Shown here piece by piece: positions 7,341 to 14,590 of a DNA stretch of 36,201 bases (positions are counted from its first letter, which is position 1; the number at the start of each line of letters is the position of its first letter). The DNA lies in assembly GCA_964585225.1 (NCBI GenBank), contig CAZPCZ010000005.1:1-36201 (forward strand), in the 5' to 3' direction. The notes under the pieces are model-generated. The model was not told the origin of the DNA, ran no database searches, and saw only the letters and a program-made list of their open reading frames with translations. Origin of the DNA: CAZPCZ01 sp964585225 (lineage in GTDB: Bacteria; Patescibacteriota; Patescibacteriia; JACPHY01). Made by a program: the position numbers and the translations under genes.

Positions 7341-8389
7341 ACATCCACTCTCCCCGAAATCCGATTCATCGTCACGGTCCGCGTATCATCGTAGTCGGCG
7401 TGGCGGAGGACGACCCGGACCTCCGTCGCGTCCGGAGCAATCGTCACCGTCCCGCGTGGCGGTTGGAAGAGGACGTCAACTGCTGGTACGGCAGCGTCGG
7501 GAGTGACGCGACGAACGTCCGCAATGCGTACGTTCACCGGCAATGTCACGACGCCATCGCCGAGCTCCTCGGCGGGATTGACACCGGCATCGTATTGCCC
7601 GTTCGCGGTACAGACCTCTGCGCCCTGTGCGCCCTCGACGCACCGGATACGATCACCAAAGAGGACGTACCGACCGGGCTCAGCGGTGTTGACGTGCACG
7701 CCATACGCCACGGCGAGCCGGTCCTCAGCTCCACCAGCGAGTGCGATGGTCTGCATGCGCTGGACATCGGTCATGAGACGGAGCGCGGCGATGCGAACGA
7801 TGTCGCCCTGACGACTCCGACGAAAATTCACGAGGAGCATGCCGCTAATGAGGAGGAAGATGGCGATGACGATGATGAGCTCGAATAATGTAAATCCGCG
7901 GCGTGCTCCTCCCCTTAGGGTAAGGGGAGGTTGGGAGGGGTTACGATCCGACGGTAACTCCCCCTCGCCTCGTAACTCCCCCTCGCCCCCTCTTACCTTA
8001 AGAGGGGGAACGTGGGGTTGGGGGGGGTTACCGAGAACCTCCGATATTTTCGCCGCCACCCCTTCTGGATTCGCGAGTACCTCGTTGTTCCAAAAACGTA
8101 GCACACGAATGTCGTGAACCTTGAGGTGGGCAGTACGCCCTTCGTCGTGGGTCCGTTGATCGTCTTCGGCATGCTGCCCACCATCGACTTCGATCGCCAA
8201 TCGACGTTGCGGACAGAAGAAATCGAGGAAGTACGGGCCCACGCTGTACTGACGAATGAACTTCAAACCATTTATGTGCCTACTGCGTAGGATAGTCCAT
8301 AGTTTCCTCTCTGCCTCGGTCGAGCACTTTCGGAGCTCGCGTCGCCGCGCCTTCGTGGAAGATTTGTTGTACACGTGCGGAGTACTCAT
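7334..8389 (-). CDS. DUF559 (VSR/PD-(D/E)xK-like) nuclease fused in frame to a FimT/GspH-like prepilin
   Basis: One uninterrupted 351-codon frame holds two unrelated modules. Residues 1-120 are a complete DUF559 domain: RRELRKCSTEAERKLW, then YFLDFFC (D56) and LAIEVDGGQH (E67, D69, H73), then RVLRFWN. This family resembles very-short-patch-repair endonucleases. Residues 121-162 are a Pro/Gly-rich linker encoded by GTAACTCCCC-type repeats. Residues 163-351 are a normal prepilin: RRG|FTLFELIIVIAIFLL with cleavage after G165 and E170 at +5, then a GspH/FimT-like beta domain. No ATG, GTG or TTG lies in frame between the end of DUF559 and the prepilin signal, so the pilin cannot be made alone unless from a start inside DUF559. 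PilD cleavage after G165 would free the nuclease as a giant leader (inference). It lies 139 bp after pilD. Confidence 0.82.
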   Translation of the reverse strand: MSTPHVYNKSSTKARRRELRKCSTEAERKLWTILRSRHINGLKFIRQYSVGPYFLDFFCPQRRLAIEVDGGQHAEDDQRTHDEGRTAHLKVHDIRVLRFWNNEVLANPEGVAAKISEVLGNPPQPHVPPLKVRGGEGELRGEGELPSDRNPSQPPLTLRGGARRGFTLFELIIVIAIFLLISGMLLVNFRRSRQGDIVRIAALRLMTDVQRMQTIALAGGAEDRLAVAYGVHVNTAEPGRYVLFGDRIRCVEGAQGAEVCTANGQYDAGVNPAEELGDGVVTLPVNVRIADVRRVTPDAAVPAVDVLFQPPRGTVTIAPDATEVRVVLRHADYDDTRTVTMNRISGRVDVE

Positions 8390-8543
8390 AGCCCCTCGCG
8401 TAACTCCCCCTCGCCCCCTCTTACCCTAAGAGGGGTAGTCCCCTCCCCTTAAGGTAAGGGGAGGTTGGGAGGGGTTATGAACGATGCGTAACTCCCGCTC
8501 GCCCTCGTAACTCCCCCTCGCCCCCTCTTACCCTAAGAGGGGG
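7908..8543. mobile_element. Candidate DUF559 mobile module with flanking inverted repeats
   Basis: Copies of one repeat family bracket the DUF559 coding part on both sides. On the pilin side they lie at 7908-7944, 7953-7969 and 7972-8031; on the pilD side at 8400-8435, 8440-8477 and 8506-8543. Each copy combines GTAACTCCCC at one end, GGGGTTA(C) at the other and an internal TTACC(T/C)TAAGAGGGG arm. The outer copies reach into both neighbours: the pilD stop codon lies in one, and the prepilin leader directly follows another. This looks like an insertion between two pilus genes. No transposase or target-site duplication was identified. Confidence 0.55.
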
Positions 8544-9298
8544 GAATCGAAGCCATACCATCGGAGAATGACGTCACCGAACGACACGCTCACAAAGCTC
8601 CCGAGGAAGAGGAAGGGGACGAGTGGGATGCGGCTGCCACGCTCGGCGCGGCGGGTGAGGAGGAGGATGGCGGCGATCACGCCGCCGATGATGTACGACG
8701 ACGCGAGCGCGAGGAGGAGCAACGCGGGCGAGAAGAGCGCGCCCATGAGCGCGCCGACGCGGATGTCGCCATCGCCAACCCAGCGACCCTTTGACATCCA
8801 ACGCTGGACGGCGAACCAACCCGCTCCGATGACAATCGGAATGAGGAGCTCGGAGATGAATAAAGAATAAGGAATAAGGAATAACGCCTTGATCACAAAC
8901 ACGACGCTGATCGCTGAGAGTGAGATCTGGTCGGGGACGATGCCGCGGCGGAGGTCGATGATGGCAAGGACGCCGAGGCTGAGGAGCCCGAAGGCTTCGA
9001 TGGCGCCCTGCAGCGTGACCGCACTGTCGTGACGCAGTAGTACGAGGAGGAGGATCGCTGCTGCACCAAGCTCGACGAATGTATTGCGAAACGCAATGGC
9101 AGCGTTGCATGTTGGACACCGATGGCGCAGGAGGAGTGCGCTCACGACCGGCACGAGCTCCCACCACCGTAGGGCTCGCCGGCAGCGATCACAGCGCGAA
9201 CGCCCGCGGATAGACTTCCCCTCCGGCACTCGATCAATGAGCACGTTCGCGAAGCTCCCAAGGCTGAGGCCGAGGATGGTGGCGAGGAACACGGTCAT
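8528..9298 (-). CDS. pilD: Prepilin peptidase / N-methyltransferase PilD
   Basis: This inner-membrane aspartic protease (A24 family) cleaves prepilin leaders after Gly and methylates the new N-terminus. The methyltransferase zinc Cys pairs CDRC and CPTC (C42, C45, C67, C70, counted from 9316) and catalytic aspartates D121 (IIDLRRGIVPD) and D184 (GDGD) are all present, with about eight hydrophobic segments. I start it at 9298 (MTVFLATILG) because a -10 element lies 8 nt upstream. A GAATAAG-type tandem repeat at 8857-8884 adds FLIPYSLFISEL between two membrane segments. The last codons (SPLLG, stop) fall in a GTAACTCCCC-type repeat, so the original C-terminus may have been replaced. It serves all four prepilins here. 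Confidence 0.93.
   Translation of the reverse strand: MTVFLATILGLSLGSFANVLIDRVPEGKSIRGRSRCDRCRRALRWWELVPVVSALLLRHRCPTCNAAIAFRNTFVELGAAAILLLVLLRHDSAVTLQGAIEAFGLLSLGVLAIIDLRRGIVPDQISLSAISVVFVIKALFLIPYSLFISELLIPIVIGAGWFAVQRWMSKGRWVGDGDIRVGALMGALFSPALLLLALASSYIIGGVIAAILLLTRRAERGSRIPLVPFLFLGSFVSVSFGDVILRWYGFDSPLLG
8857..8884. repeat. GAATAAG tandem repeat inside pilD
   Basis: Direct copies of AATAAGG/AATAAAG lie within the pilD frame, encoding a hydrophobic run that blends into a membrane-spanning region. A+T content is far higher than in the surrounding gene. Confidence 0.65.
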
Positions 9299-9306
9299 GC
9301 AACTCC

Positions 9307-9315
9307 AGTGTACCA
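9307..9315 (-). promoter_or_regulatory. Extended -10 element for a leaderless pilD transcript
   Basis: On the minus strand TGGTACACT has its last T 8 nt before the pilD ATG at 9298. Transcription would start at or next to the ATG. The same TACACT plus 8-nt spacing precedes murJ. Confidence 0.45.
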
Positions 9316-9322
9316 AAACCGA

Positions 9323-9348
9323 ACGCCCTCCGGTGCTCCGGAGGGCGT
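9323..9348 (-). terminator. Rho-independent terminator after the major pilin gene
   Basis: A GC-rich hairpin (ACGCCCTCCGG, loop, CCGGAGGGCGT) is followed on the minus strand by TCGGTTTTGG. It lies 16 bp past the pilin stop, separating pilin transcription from pilD. Confidence 0.7.
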
Positions 9349-9364
9349 CGTCAGCTCTTCGCGA

Positions 9365-9874
9365 TCAGGTGCACGTGATCCCACCAGCGGTCGCCTTGCA
9401 GTTCGGGATCTTATCGGCGTCAGAAGCAGTATCCTTCAGCTCTCCCGTATCCGCCTCGAGGTCAAAGAGGATCGTGTAGTTCGTACATACCGCTCCGGTA
9501 CAATCTCCATCACCGTAGTACCCGTACCCTGCTGCGCGTCCACCCGGGGTTGGGTTCGATGGCACCTTTGCCATATACACATTACCAGTGCAAGCATCTG
9601 CGAGCCCTTCTACATCGCTCAGACACAGGGCCCCTGCAGCTCCCAGGGTCTGTGGAGCCGCCGCTGTTCCCTTCTTGACGTACCCGTTCTTATCTGTCGC
9701 GAAGAGGTCGAGCGCGCTCTGGATCTGTTTGATGTCCGAAACGCGCTTCGCGTCGCGCGCCTTGAGCCGGGCGTTCGACATCGCGACGACCGCGAGCGTC
9801 GAGAGCAGCCCAATGATCGCTATGACCACGAGGAGCTCAATGAGCGTGAAACCACGTTTCGCTTGGGTGCGCAT
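9365..9874 (-). CDS. pilA: Major type IV pilin (PilA-like prepilin)
   Basis: The protein is a textbook prepilin: MRTQAKRG|FTLIELLVVIAIIGLLSTLAVVA, cleavage after the Gly, Glu at +5, then the conserved helix with ARLKARDAKRVSDIKQIQSALDLF and a small disulfide-bearing domain (Cys in LCLSD/DACTG and CTGAVC/PNC). It is 169 residues from the ATG at 9874. The start at 9901 is rejected because a strong extended -10 lies at 9906-9914, putting the transcript start around 9900. Its own promoter and its own terminator (9323-9348) mark it as the separately and probably highly expressed subunit that forms the fibre. Confidence 0.92.
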   Translation of the reverse strand: MRTQAKRGFTLIELLVVIAIIGLLSTLAVVAMSNARLKARDAKRVSDIKQIQSALDLFATDKNGYVKKGTAAAPQTLGAAGALCLSDVEGLADACTGNVYMAKVPSNPTPGGRAAGYGYYGDGDCTGAVCTNYTILFDLEADTGELKDTASDADKIPNCKATAGGITCT

Positions 9875-9905
9875 AGGGCGAATCCTAAAGATTATCCACA
9901 AGGGT

Positions 9906-9914
9906 AGTATAGCA
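9906..9914 (-). promoter_or_regulatory. Extended -10 promoter of the major pilin gene
   Basis: TGCTATACT on the minus strand, 32 nt before the ATG at 9874. The upstream stretch is a GAGTAGAG-type tandem repeat without a clear -35, consistent with an extended -10 promoter. An identical TGCTATACT precedes the secreted BNR protein gene at 30857-30865. Confidence 0.65.
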
Positions 9915-9983
9915 TGAAAGGAGTAGAGGAGTAGAGGAGTAGAGGGGTAAGAGGTATCCCTCTATCCCCTTATCCCTCTATTC

Positions 9984-11192
9984 CTAAAATTGGCTCGTCA
10001 GGTTGTACATCGGCATGATGATCGCGGCGACCATGACGCCGACGGCGACGCCGAGGATGATCATGACGAGCGGCTCGATGGTCGTGACGAGGTTCCGGAC
10101 TTTCTGCTCGACGAGCCGCTCGTGGTGCTTGCTCAGCTTCTCGAGCACCTCGGTGAGCTGCCCGGTCTCCTCCCCAACCGCGAGCAACTGCGTGACCATA
10201 GACGGCATGAGCGTGGAGTCCTTGAATACCGTCGTAATGGAGTTCCCATCCTTCACCTCACGGATCGTCTCGTCGATGAGCCGACGGTACGCCGCGTTCC
10301 CGAGGACGTCGCCGACGACCTCGAGCCCGGGGACGATGTCGACGCCGCCGCGGAGCAGCATGTCGAACGACTGCGCGAATCGCACGACCGCGACCTCCCT
10401 CGCGATCGGCCCGAAGATCGGCATCCGGAGCTTCACCTCGTCCCATCCCGCGGCAATCGCTGGCGTCCGCAGACTCAAACGGAATCCGACGATGGCACCT
10501 ACGAGGACGATGAGCATCACCCACCACCACGCGGAGAGGAATCCGCTCACCGCGATGAGCGCCTTCGTCATGACCGGGAGCTCCGCACCCGTCTCCTGGA
10601 GCACGCCGGTGAGCCGCGGCACGACGAACGTCATCATGATGAACGAGACGATCCCGAGCCCCCCGAGGATGAATGCAGGGTACACCATCGCCCCGCGCAC
10701 CTTCGAACGCAGCTCCTCGTCGCGCTCGGCTTGATCCGCGAGGTAACTCAGGACGTCCTCGAGTCGTCCGGAGGTCTCGCCGGCACGGACGATGTGCACC
10801 GCGAAGGCGCTGAACACGCGCGGGTGCGTGCTCAACGCCTCGGAGAGCTTCCGGCCGGACTCGACGTCCTTCACGATGTCGAGGATGACGACGCGGAGGC
10901 TCGGATGCACTGTCTGGTACACGAGGGAACGAAGCGCCTGTACGATCGGCATCTTCGCCGCGACCATGACCGAGAACTGCCGGAGGAATACAACGATGTC
11001 CCGCGTCCGCGGACGCTGGATCTCAATGAGGAAATCCTGGAACTTCGCGAGGAATGCCGCTTCTTCGCGGAGCTCCGCCGCGAGGTAGCCGCGCCGCGTG
11101 ATCGCCTCCTCCGCATCGGCGCGATTCGTCGCATCGAGGACTCCCTTCACGGATTTTCCCGCCTTGGTTCTCGCACGGTATCGAAAGCGCAT
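9984..11192 (-). CDS. pilC: Type IV pilus inner-membrane platform protein PilC
   Basis: The 402-residue protein has two GspF domains in tandem: residues about 70-190 (FLRQFSVMVAAKMPIVQALRSL ... AGETSGRLEDVLSYLA) and about 270-395 (FAQSFDMLLRGGVDIVPGLEVV ... VGEETGQLTEVLEKLS). Each is followed by hydrophobic segments, with the typical short N-terminal FRYRARTKAGKSVKG region. PilC spans the inner membrane and couples PilB ATP hydrolysis to pilin assembly. Length matches the family (~400). It follows pilB after an 80-bp spacer filled with tandem repeats and precedes the separately transcribed major pilin gene. Confidence 0.95.
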   Translation of the reverse strand: MRFRYRARTKAGKSVKGVLDATNRADAEEAITRRGYLAAELREEAAFLAKFQDFLIEIQRPRTRDIVVFLRQFSVMVAAKMPIVQALRSLVYQTVHPSLRVVILDIVKDVESGRKLSEALSTHPRVFSAFAVHIVRAGETSGRLEDVLSYLADQAERDEELRSKVRGAMVYPAFILGGLGIVSFIMMTFVVPRLTGVLQETGAELPVMTKALIAVSGFLSAWWWVMLIVLVGAIVGFRLSLRTPAIAAGWDEVKLRMPIFGPIAREVAVVRFAQSFDMLLRGGVDIVPGLEVVGDVLGNAAYRRLIDETIREVKDGNSITTVFKDSTLMPSMVTQLLAVGEETGQLTEVLEKLSKHHERLVEQKVRNLVTTIEPLVMIILGVAVGVMVAAIIMPMYNLTSQF

Positions 11193-11278
11193 GTGGAAAG
11201 TGATGAGTGATGAGTGATGAGTGATGAGTTGATCGTTCCCTCTTCACTCTGCACTCTTCCCTCTTCACTTCTTCACTC
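11193..11278. repeat. GAGTGAT tandem repeat between pilB and pilC
   Basis: Four copies of GTGATGA/GAGTGAT and a related CTTCACTCTGCACTCTTC stretch fill the spacer. The pilB stop codon (TGA in CATGAGTGA) is part of the repeat. An almost identical array lies between pilN and pilM at 14511-14590. Confidence 0.8.
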
Positions 11279-13003
11279 ATGAGTAATCCGCAGCACTTCC
11301 TCGTACGTCGTGACGCCCTCGAGCGCTTTGAGGAGCGCGTCCTGGTGGAGCGTGATCATGCCCTTCTGTTTCGCGAGCGCTGCTGCCTCATCGGCTGGGA
11401 ACCCTTTCACGACGAGCTGCTGGAGTGGCTCGTCGAACTCGAGGAGCTCGATGATGACCGTCCGACCTCGGTAGCCGGAGCCGCCGCACTTCGGACACCC
11501 ACGGCCCTTAAAAAGTTTCGTGCCGCCCGAGGTGAGCGCGCTCGGGATCGCGTTCGGTGGAAAATCCGCAATCGCACGTTCGATATCCTTCGCGATCGCG
11601 GTGTCCACAGCCGTCTCCTCACGACAGTCCGGGCAGATCTTCCGCACGAGCCGCTGCGCCTCGGCCATGATGAGCGTTGAGGCGAGGAGGAATGGCTCCA
11701 CCTTCATGTCGATGAGCCGGGGGACGACGCCGAGCACGTCGCGGGTGTGGAGCGTCGAGAAGAGGAGGTGGCCGGTGAGCCCTGCATGGATCGCGAGCTC
11801 CGCCGTCTCCGTGTCTCGGATCTCGCCGACCATGACGACGTTCGGGTCCTGCCGGAGGATCGCGCGGAGTCCCGCGGCGAACGTGAAACCGACCTCTGGG
11901 CGGATCTGCGCCTGGTTCACGCCGCGCGCATAATACTCGATCGGATCCTCAAGCGTCGTGATGTTCACCCCCTCTGCGTTCAGGAGGTTCAGGACCGCGT
12001 AGAGCGTCGTTGATTTCCCAGACCCCGTCGGGCCGGTGAGGAGCACCATCCCGTGCGGTCGATGCACCGATCGGTCAATGGTCGCGATCTGCCAATCCCG
12101 GAAGCCGAGGTCCTTCAATGTGATCACCCGCGCGGTCGTCTCAAGGATACGCATGACGATCTTCTCGTTGTCGAGGAGCGGGAGCGTGGAGACGCGGAGG
12201 TCGATCTCGCGGCCACCCTCCTTGAGGTGGATGCGGCCGTCCTGCGGGATGCGCGTCTCGTCGAGCTTGAGCGAGGCAAGCACCTTGATGCGCGCGACGA
12301 TCGCCGGGTGCAGGCTGATCGGGAGCACGAGCGAGGTCCGCAGGACGCCGTCGATGCGGTACCGGACGCGCGATTCCTTCCCGAACGGCTCGATGTGGAT
12401 GTCGGACGCGCCGCCCTCCACCGCGTGCCGGATGACCGTCGAGACAATCTTCGTTACCGGTGCCTTCTCGACTGCCTCCTCGATCTCGGCTTCTTCCGCA
12501 CCCTCAACGCCCTCGCCTTCGGCTGCGAACTTCTCCGTCGCAGCGGTGATCGCCTCGGCGGTCTCCCGCTTCCCTTCCTCGTAGAGCCGCAGCGCGGCCC
12601 GGAAACTCGCGAGCGTGATGATCGCGTACCGAATGGAGAGCTGTTGGTCGCGCGCGAAGAACTCGAGCGCCTCGACGACGCGCTGGTCCGTCGGGTTCAC
12701 GAGGCCAATCGTCACGCGCGTACCATCCCGCTCGAACGCGATCGCCTGGTACCGCTCGGCGAGGTGCTTCGGGATCGTCGTGAGCACATCCGGAGGGATT
12801 GCTCGACCGATGAGGGACACGACCGGGAGACCGAGGAGCTTCCCGCGGAGCTGAAGGAGCTCGTCCTCGGTGGCGAGCTTCCGTTCGAGGAGGAGGCGCT
12901 CGACGTCCTGCCCCTGCTCCGCCGCGACCATCAGCTCCGACGTTTGCGAGTCGGAGAGCTTCCCATCACGCTTCAGTTGGTCGATGAGCTGGGATGCTAA
13001 CAT
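11273..13003 (-). CDS. pilB: Type IV pilus extension ATPase PilB
   Basis: This hexameric cytoplasmic ATPase powers pilin polymerization. From the ATG at 13003 the protein has 576 residues: an N-terminal MshEN-like domain (about 1-150), then the secretion ATPase core with Walker A GPTGSGKS (324-331), an Asp box DPNVVMVGEIRDTETAE (386-402), a His box (HTRD near 419) and a four-Cys zinc site (C457, C460, C503, C506). Length is typical. The longer start at 13039 begins in a repeat (GACCATTGAC-type) and is rejected. It is followed by pilC and preceded by the 90-aa membrane protein gene, the usual assembly-ATPase context. No separate pilT retraction ATPase is seen in the window. Confidence 0.95.
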   Translation of the reverse strand: MLASQLIDQLKRDGKLSDSQTSELMVAAEQGQDVERLLLERKLATEDELLQLRGKLLGLPVVSLIGRAIPPDVLTTIPKHLAERYQAIAFERDGTRVTIGLVNPTDQRVVEALEFFARDQQLSIRYAIITLASFRAALRLYEEGKRETAEAITAATEKFAAEGEGVEGAEEAEIEEAVEKAPVTKIVSTVIRHAVEGGASDIHIEPFGKESRVRYRIDGVLRTSLVLPISLHPAIVARIKVLASLKLDETRIPQDGRIHLKEGGREIDLRVSTLPLLDNEKIVMRILETTARVITLKDLGFRDWQIATIDRSVHRPHGMVLLTGPTGSGKSTTLYAVLNLLNAEGVNITTLEDPIEYYARGVNQAQIRPEVGFTFAAGLRAILRQDPNVVMVGEIRDTETAELAIHAGLTGHLLFSTLHTRDVLGVVPRLIDMKVEPFLLASTLIMAEAQRLVRKICPDCREETAVDTAIAKDIERAIADFPPNAIPSALTSGGTKLFKGRGCPKCGGSGYRGRTVIIELLEFDEPLQQLVVKGFPADEAAALAKQKGMITLHQDALLKALEGVTTYEEVLRITHE

Positions 13004-13061
13004 GAACACCTGACCATTGACCATTGATCGGTTGGTCAAATGTCAATTGTCAAATGTTACC
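13004..13061. repeat. GACCATTGAC / GGTCAAATGTCAA repeat at the pilB start
   Basis: The spacer before pilB contains ACACCTGACCATTGAC and TTGGTCAAATGTCAA words that reappear inside lepA at 23097-23166. It overlaps the last codons of the 90-aa gene by a few bases. Confidence 0.75.
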
Positions 13062-13329
13062 GCTGTTCTTCCAGAACGCTGAAGGGGTTTAGATTTCCGA
13101 GCTCCTTCGGTTGTACCGGCGGTGCGAGGGGCACGAGCGATCGGAGCTGCGGATCATCGAACACCTGTTGGAGCGCAGTGGGATCAGGGGGAACCGCTGC
13201 CGAGGACTGCGCGCCCGTGGATGACCCCCCGCCGCGGTACCACTCCCATGCGATCACTGCGCCGCCGATCGCGAGCACGACGATCGTCATGGCGAGCATC
13301 CGGTTGCGGATGGAGCGGGTGGTGGGCAT
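13057..13329 (-). CDS. Small membrane-anchored pilus-cluster protein (PilP position)
   Basis: The 90-residue protein has one N-terminal membrane helix (about 11-30, MLAMTIVVLAIGGAVIAW) and a Pro/Gly/Ser-rich tail ending in LGNLNPFSVLEEQR. It sits where PilP is found in proteobacterial pilMNOPQ operons, 2 bp after pilO and just before pilB, so it is translationally linked to pilO. Sequence similarity to PilP is not evident: no lipobox Cys is present. The short NPF motif near the C-terminus could contact other pilus proteins (speculative). Best described as an unnamed pilus operon protein. Confidence 0.72.
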   Translation of the reverse strand: MPTTRSIRNRMLAMTIVVLAIGGAVIAWEWYRGGGSSTGAQSSAAVPPDPTALQQVFDDPQLRSLVPLAPPVQPKELGNLNPFSVLEEQR

Positions 13330-13331
13330 AG

Positions 13332-13913
13332 CTACTCCATCGTGTACGCGCGGATGCGGACCGTCGCGGTGAGCGACTGCGGTGCGAACTGCATGGAGAG
13401 AACGTCCATGAGTCGGCTACTCGATGCGACCGTGGCGAGGAACGACTTGAGCCTCGCGTAGTCCACACTCCGGAGCGATGCGCTGATGAGGATCACCGGG
13501 TTCGATCCGAGTACCTTCAGCGAGGTCGGTGCCGGTTCGCGCGTGACCTCCATCGTCGTGATGACGACCCCCGCGCGCTGCGCCGCGGCATCGAGTGTCG
13601 TGAAGAGCCCGGGGACATCCTCGCCGCCCGGGATCGCTGCATCGATCGGTCCGCGTTTCGCGGTGAGTTGTTGTTCAAACGTCGCGCGGGTTCGACCGAG
13701 CTGCGCAATCTGCTGTTCGAGCCCGACGATCTCCGACGCGATGCCGCGGCGGGCACGGAGATCTCGGAGCGCCATGAATTGCGGTCGGAGGATCAGGAAG
13801 TACCCGACCACAATGATCGCGAGCAGGAGGAGCGGCGTCAGTGGCAAGAGGACCGCGATGAACGTCGCGCGCTCGCGTCCCGACGGTTCGATCGGTGCGC
13901 TGGTGGAGGGCAT
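13332..13913 (-). CDS. pilO: Type IV pilus alignment protein PilO
   Basis: The 193-residue protein shows the PilO architecture: short cytoplasmic N-terminus, one membrane helix (about 19-43), a coiled coil (RDLRARRGIASEIVGLEQQIAQL, split by family-typical Leu heptads) and a ferredoxin-like periplasmic domain ending in FAPQSLTATVRIRAYTM. PilO pairs with PilN through these regions to bridge PilM/PilC to the outer parts of the machine. The gene follows pilN after 15 bp and precedes the 90-aa gene by 2 bp. Confidence 0.82.
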   Translation of the reverse strand: MPSTSAPIEPSGRERATFIAVLLPLTPLLLLAIIVVGYFLILRPQFMALRDLRARRGIASEIVGLEQQIAQLGRTRATFEQQLTAKRGPIDAAIPGGEDVPGLFTTLDAAAQRAGVVITTMEVTREPAPTSLKVLGSNPVILISASLRSVDYARLKSFLATVASSSRLMDVLSMQFAPQSLTATVRIRAYTME

Positions 13914-13928
13914 GGGAGATCCCTACAA

Positions 13929-14510
13929 TCACTCGCGTATCGGCACAACGGAGAACACCGACGGGTCAGCCTGGAACCGGAGGTCGAACCGCGTGCTCCG
14001 GACGACGCCGAGCTCATCGGTGGTGCTCGCGAGTCCGGATAGCTCGATACCCTTGACGCCGCTCGCCTGCTGCCATGCGACGAGCTGCTCTGCCGCGGCC
14101 CGAACGCTCGGGGCAGTCGCCGGGAGCGTCACGTTCCCGCTCACGTCTGCGGTGATGCTCTCGTACCGAACGGATGGGAGCGTTCGCGACTCGATGAGCT
14201 GGAAGAACGGTGCCCACGCGCGGTGCTGTGCGATGAGATCGCGGAGTGCGGTCGCACGCCGCACCGTGGCGCGGTACGCACGGAGGTCTTCCTCTGCGAC
14301 GTTCGCCTGCGCCATGAGCTCAGCTCGTCGTGCTTCGAGCGCGCCGACCGCTGCCTGCTCCGTCGCGATGCGCGAATCGAGGAACGCCCACGTTCCGCCG
14401 AGGAGGACTGCGGTGCACACCGCCCCAACGATCGCGAGCGTCGGCACAACCCAAGCGGCGACCGCCGTTGCTCCGGTGTCACCCGGGATGAGCGAGGGGG
14501 CACGAGGCAT
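13929..14510 (-). CDS. pilN: Type IV pilus alignment protein PilN
   Basis: From the ATG at 14510 (MPRAPSLIPGD) the protein has 193 residues. One membrane helix (about 16-42) is followed by a coiled coil (residues ~45-90) and an alpha/beta periplasmic domain, the PilN fold that dimerizes with PilO. The N-terminal cytoplasmic peptide would bind PilM; the usual NLLP motif is represented only by SLIPGD. A longer frame starting at 14564 begins with HSTHHSSLITHH, which is translated GAGTGAT repeat and is not believed. It lies between pilM and pilO. Confidence 0.82.
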   Translation of the reverse strand: MPRAPSLIPGDTGATAVAAWVVPTLAIVGAVCTAVLLGGTWAFLDSRIATEQAAVGALEARRAELMAQANVAEEDLRAYRATVRRATALRDLIAQHRAWAPFFQLIESRTLPSVRYESITADVSGNVTLPATAPSVRAAAEQLVAWQQASGVKGIELSGLASTTDELGVVRSTRFDLRFQADPSVFSVVPIRE

Positions 14511-14590
14511 AGGGAAGTGATGAGTGATGAGTGATGAGTGATGAGTTGAGTGTTGACTCTTCACTTTTCACTTCGAACTCTTCACTCATG
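14511..14590. repeat. GAGTGAT tandem repeat between pilM and pilN
   Basis: Several copies of GTGATGA/GAGTGAT plus CTTCACTTTTCACTTC-type words fill the spacer. The pilM stop lies at its edge. Sister of the array at 11193-11278. Confidence 0.8.

Noticed and set aside
9990..11210. Plus-strand open frame over pilC (406 codons)
   Set aside because: Asp/Glu/Arg-rich shadow of pilC with no domain.
9984..13003. pilT retraction ATPase
   Set aside because: Only one secretion ATPase is found, and its N-terminal MshEN-like domain and zinc Cys identify it as PilB.
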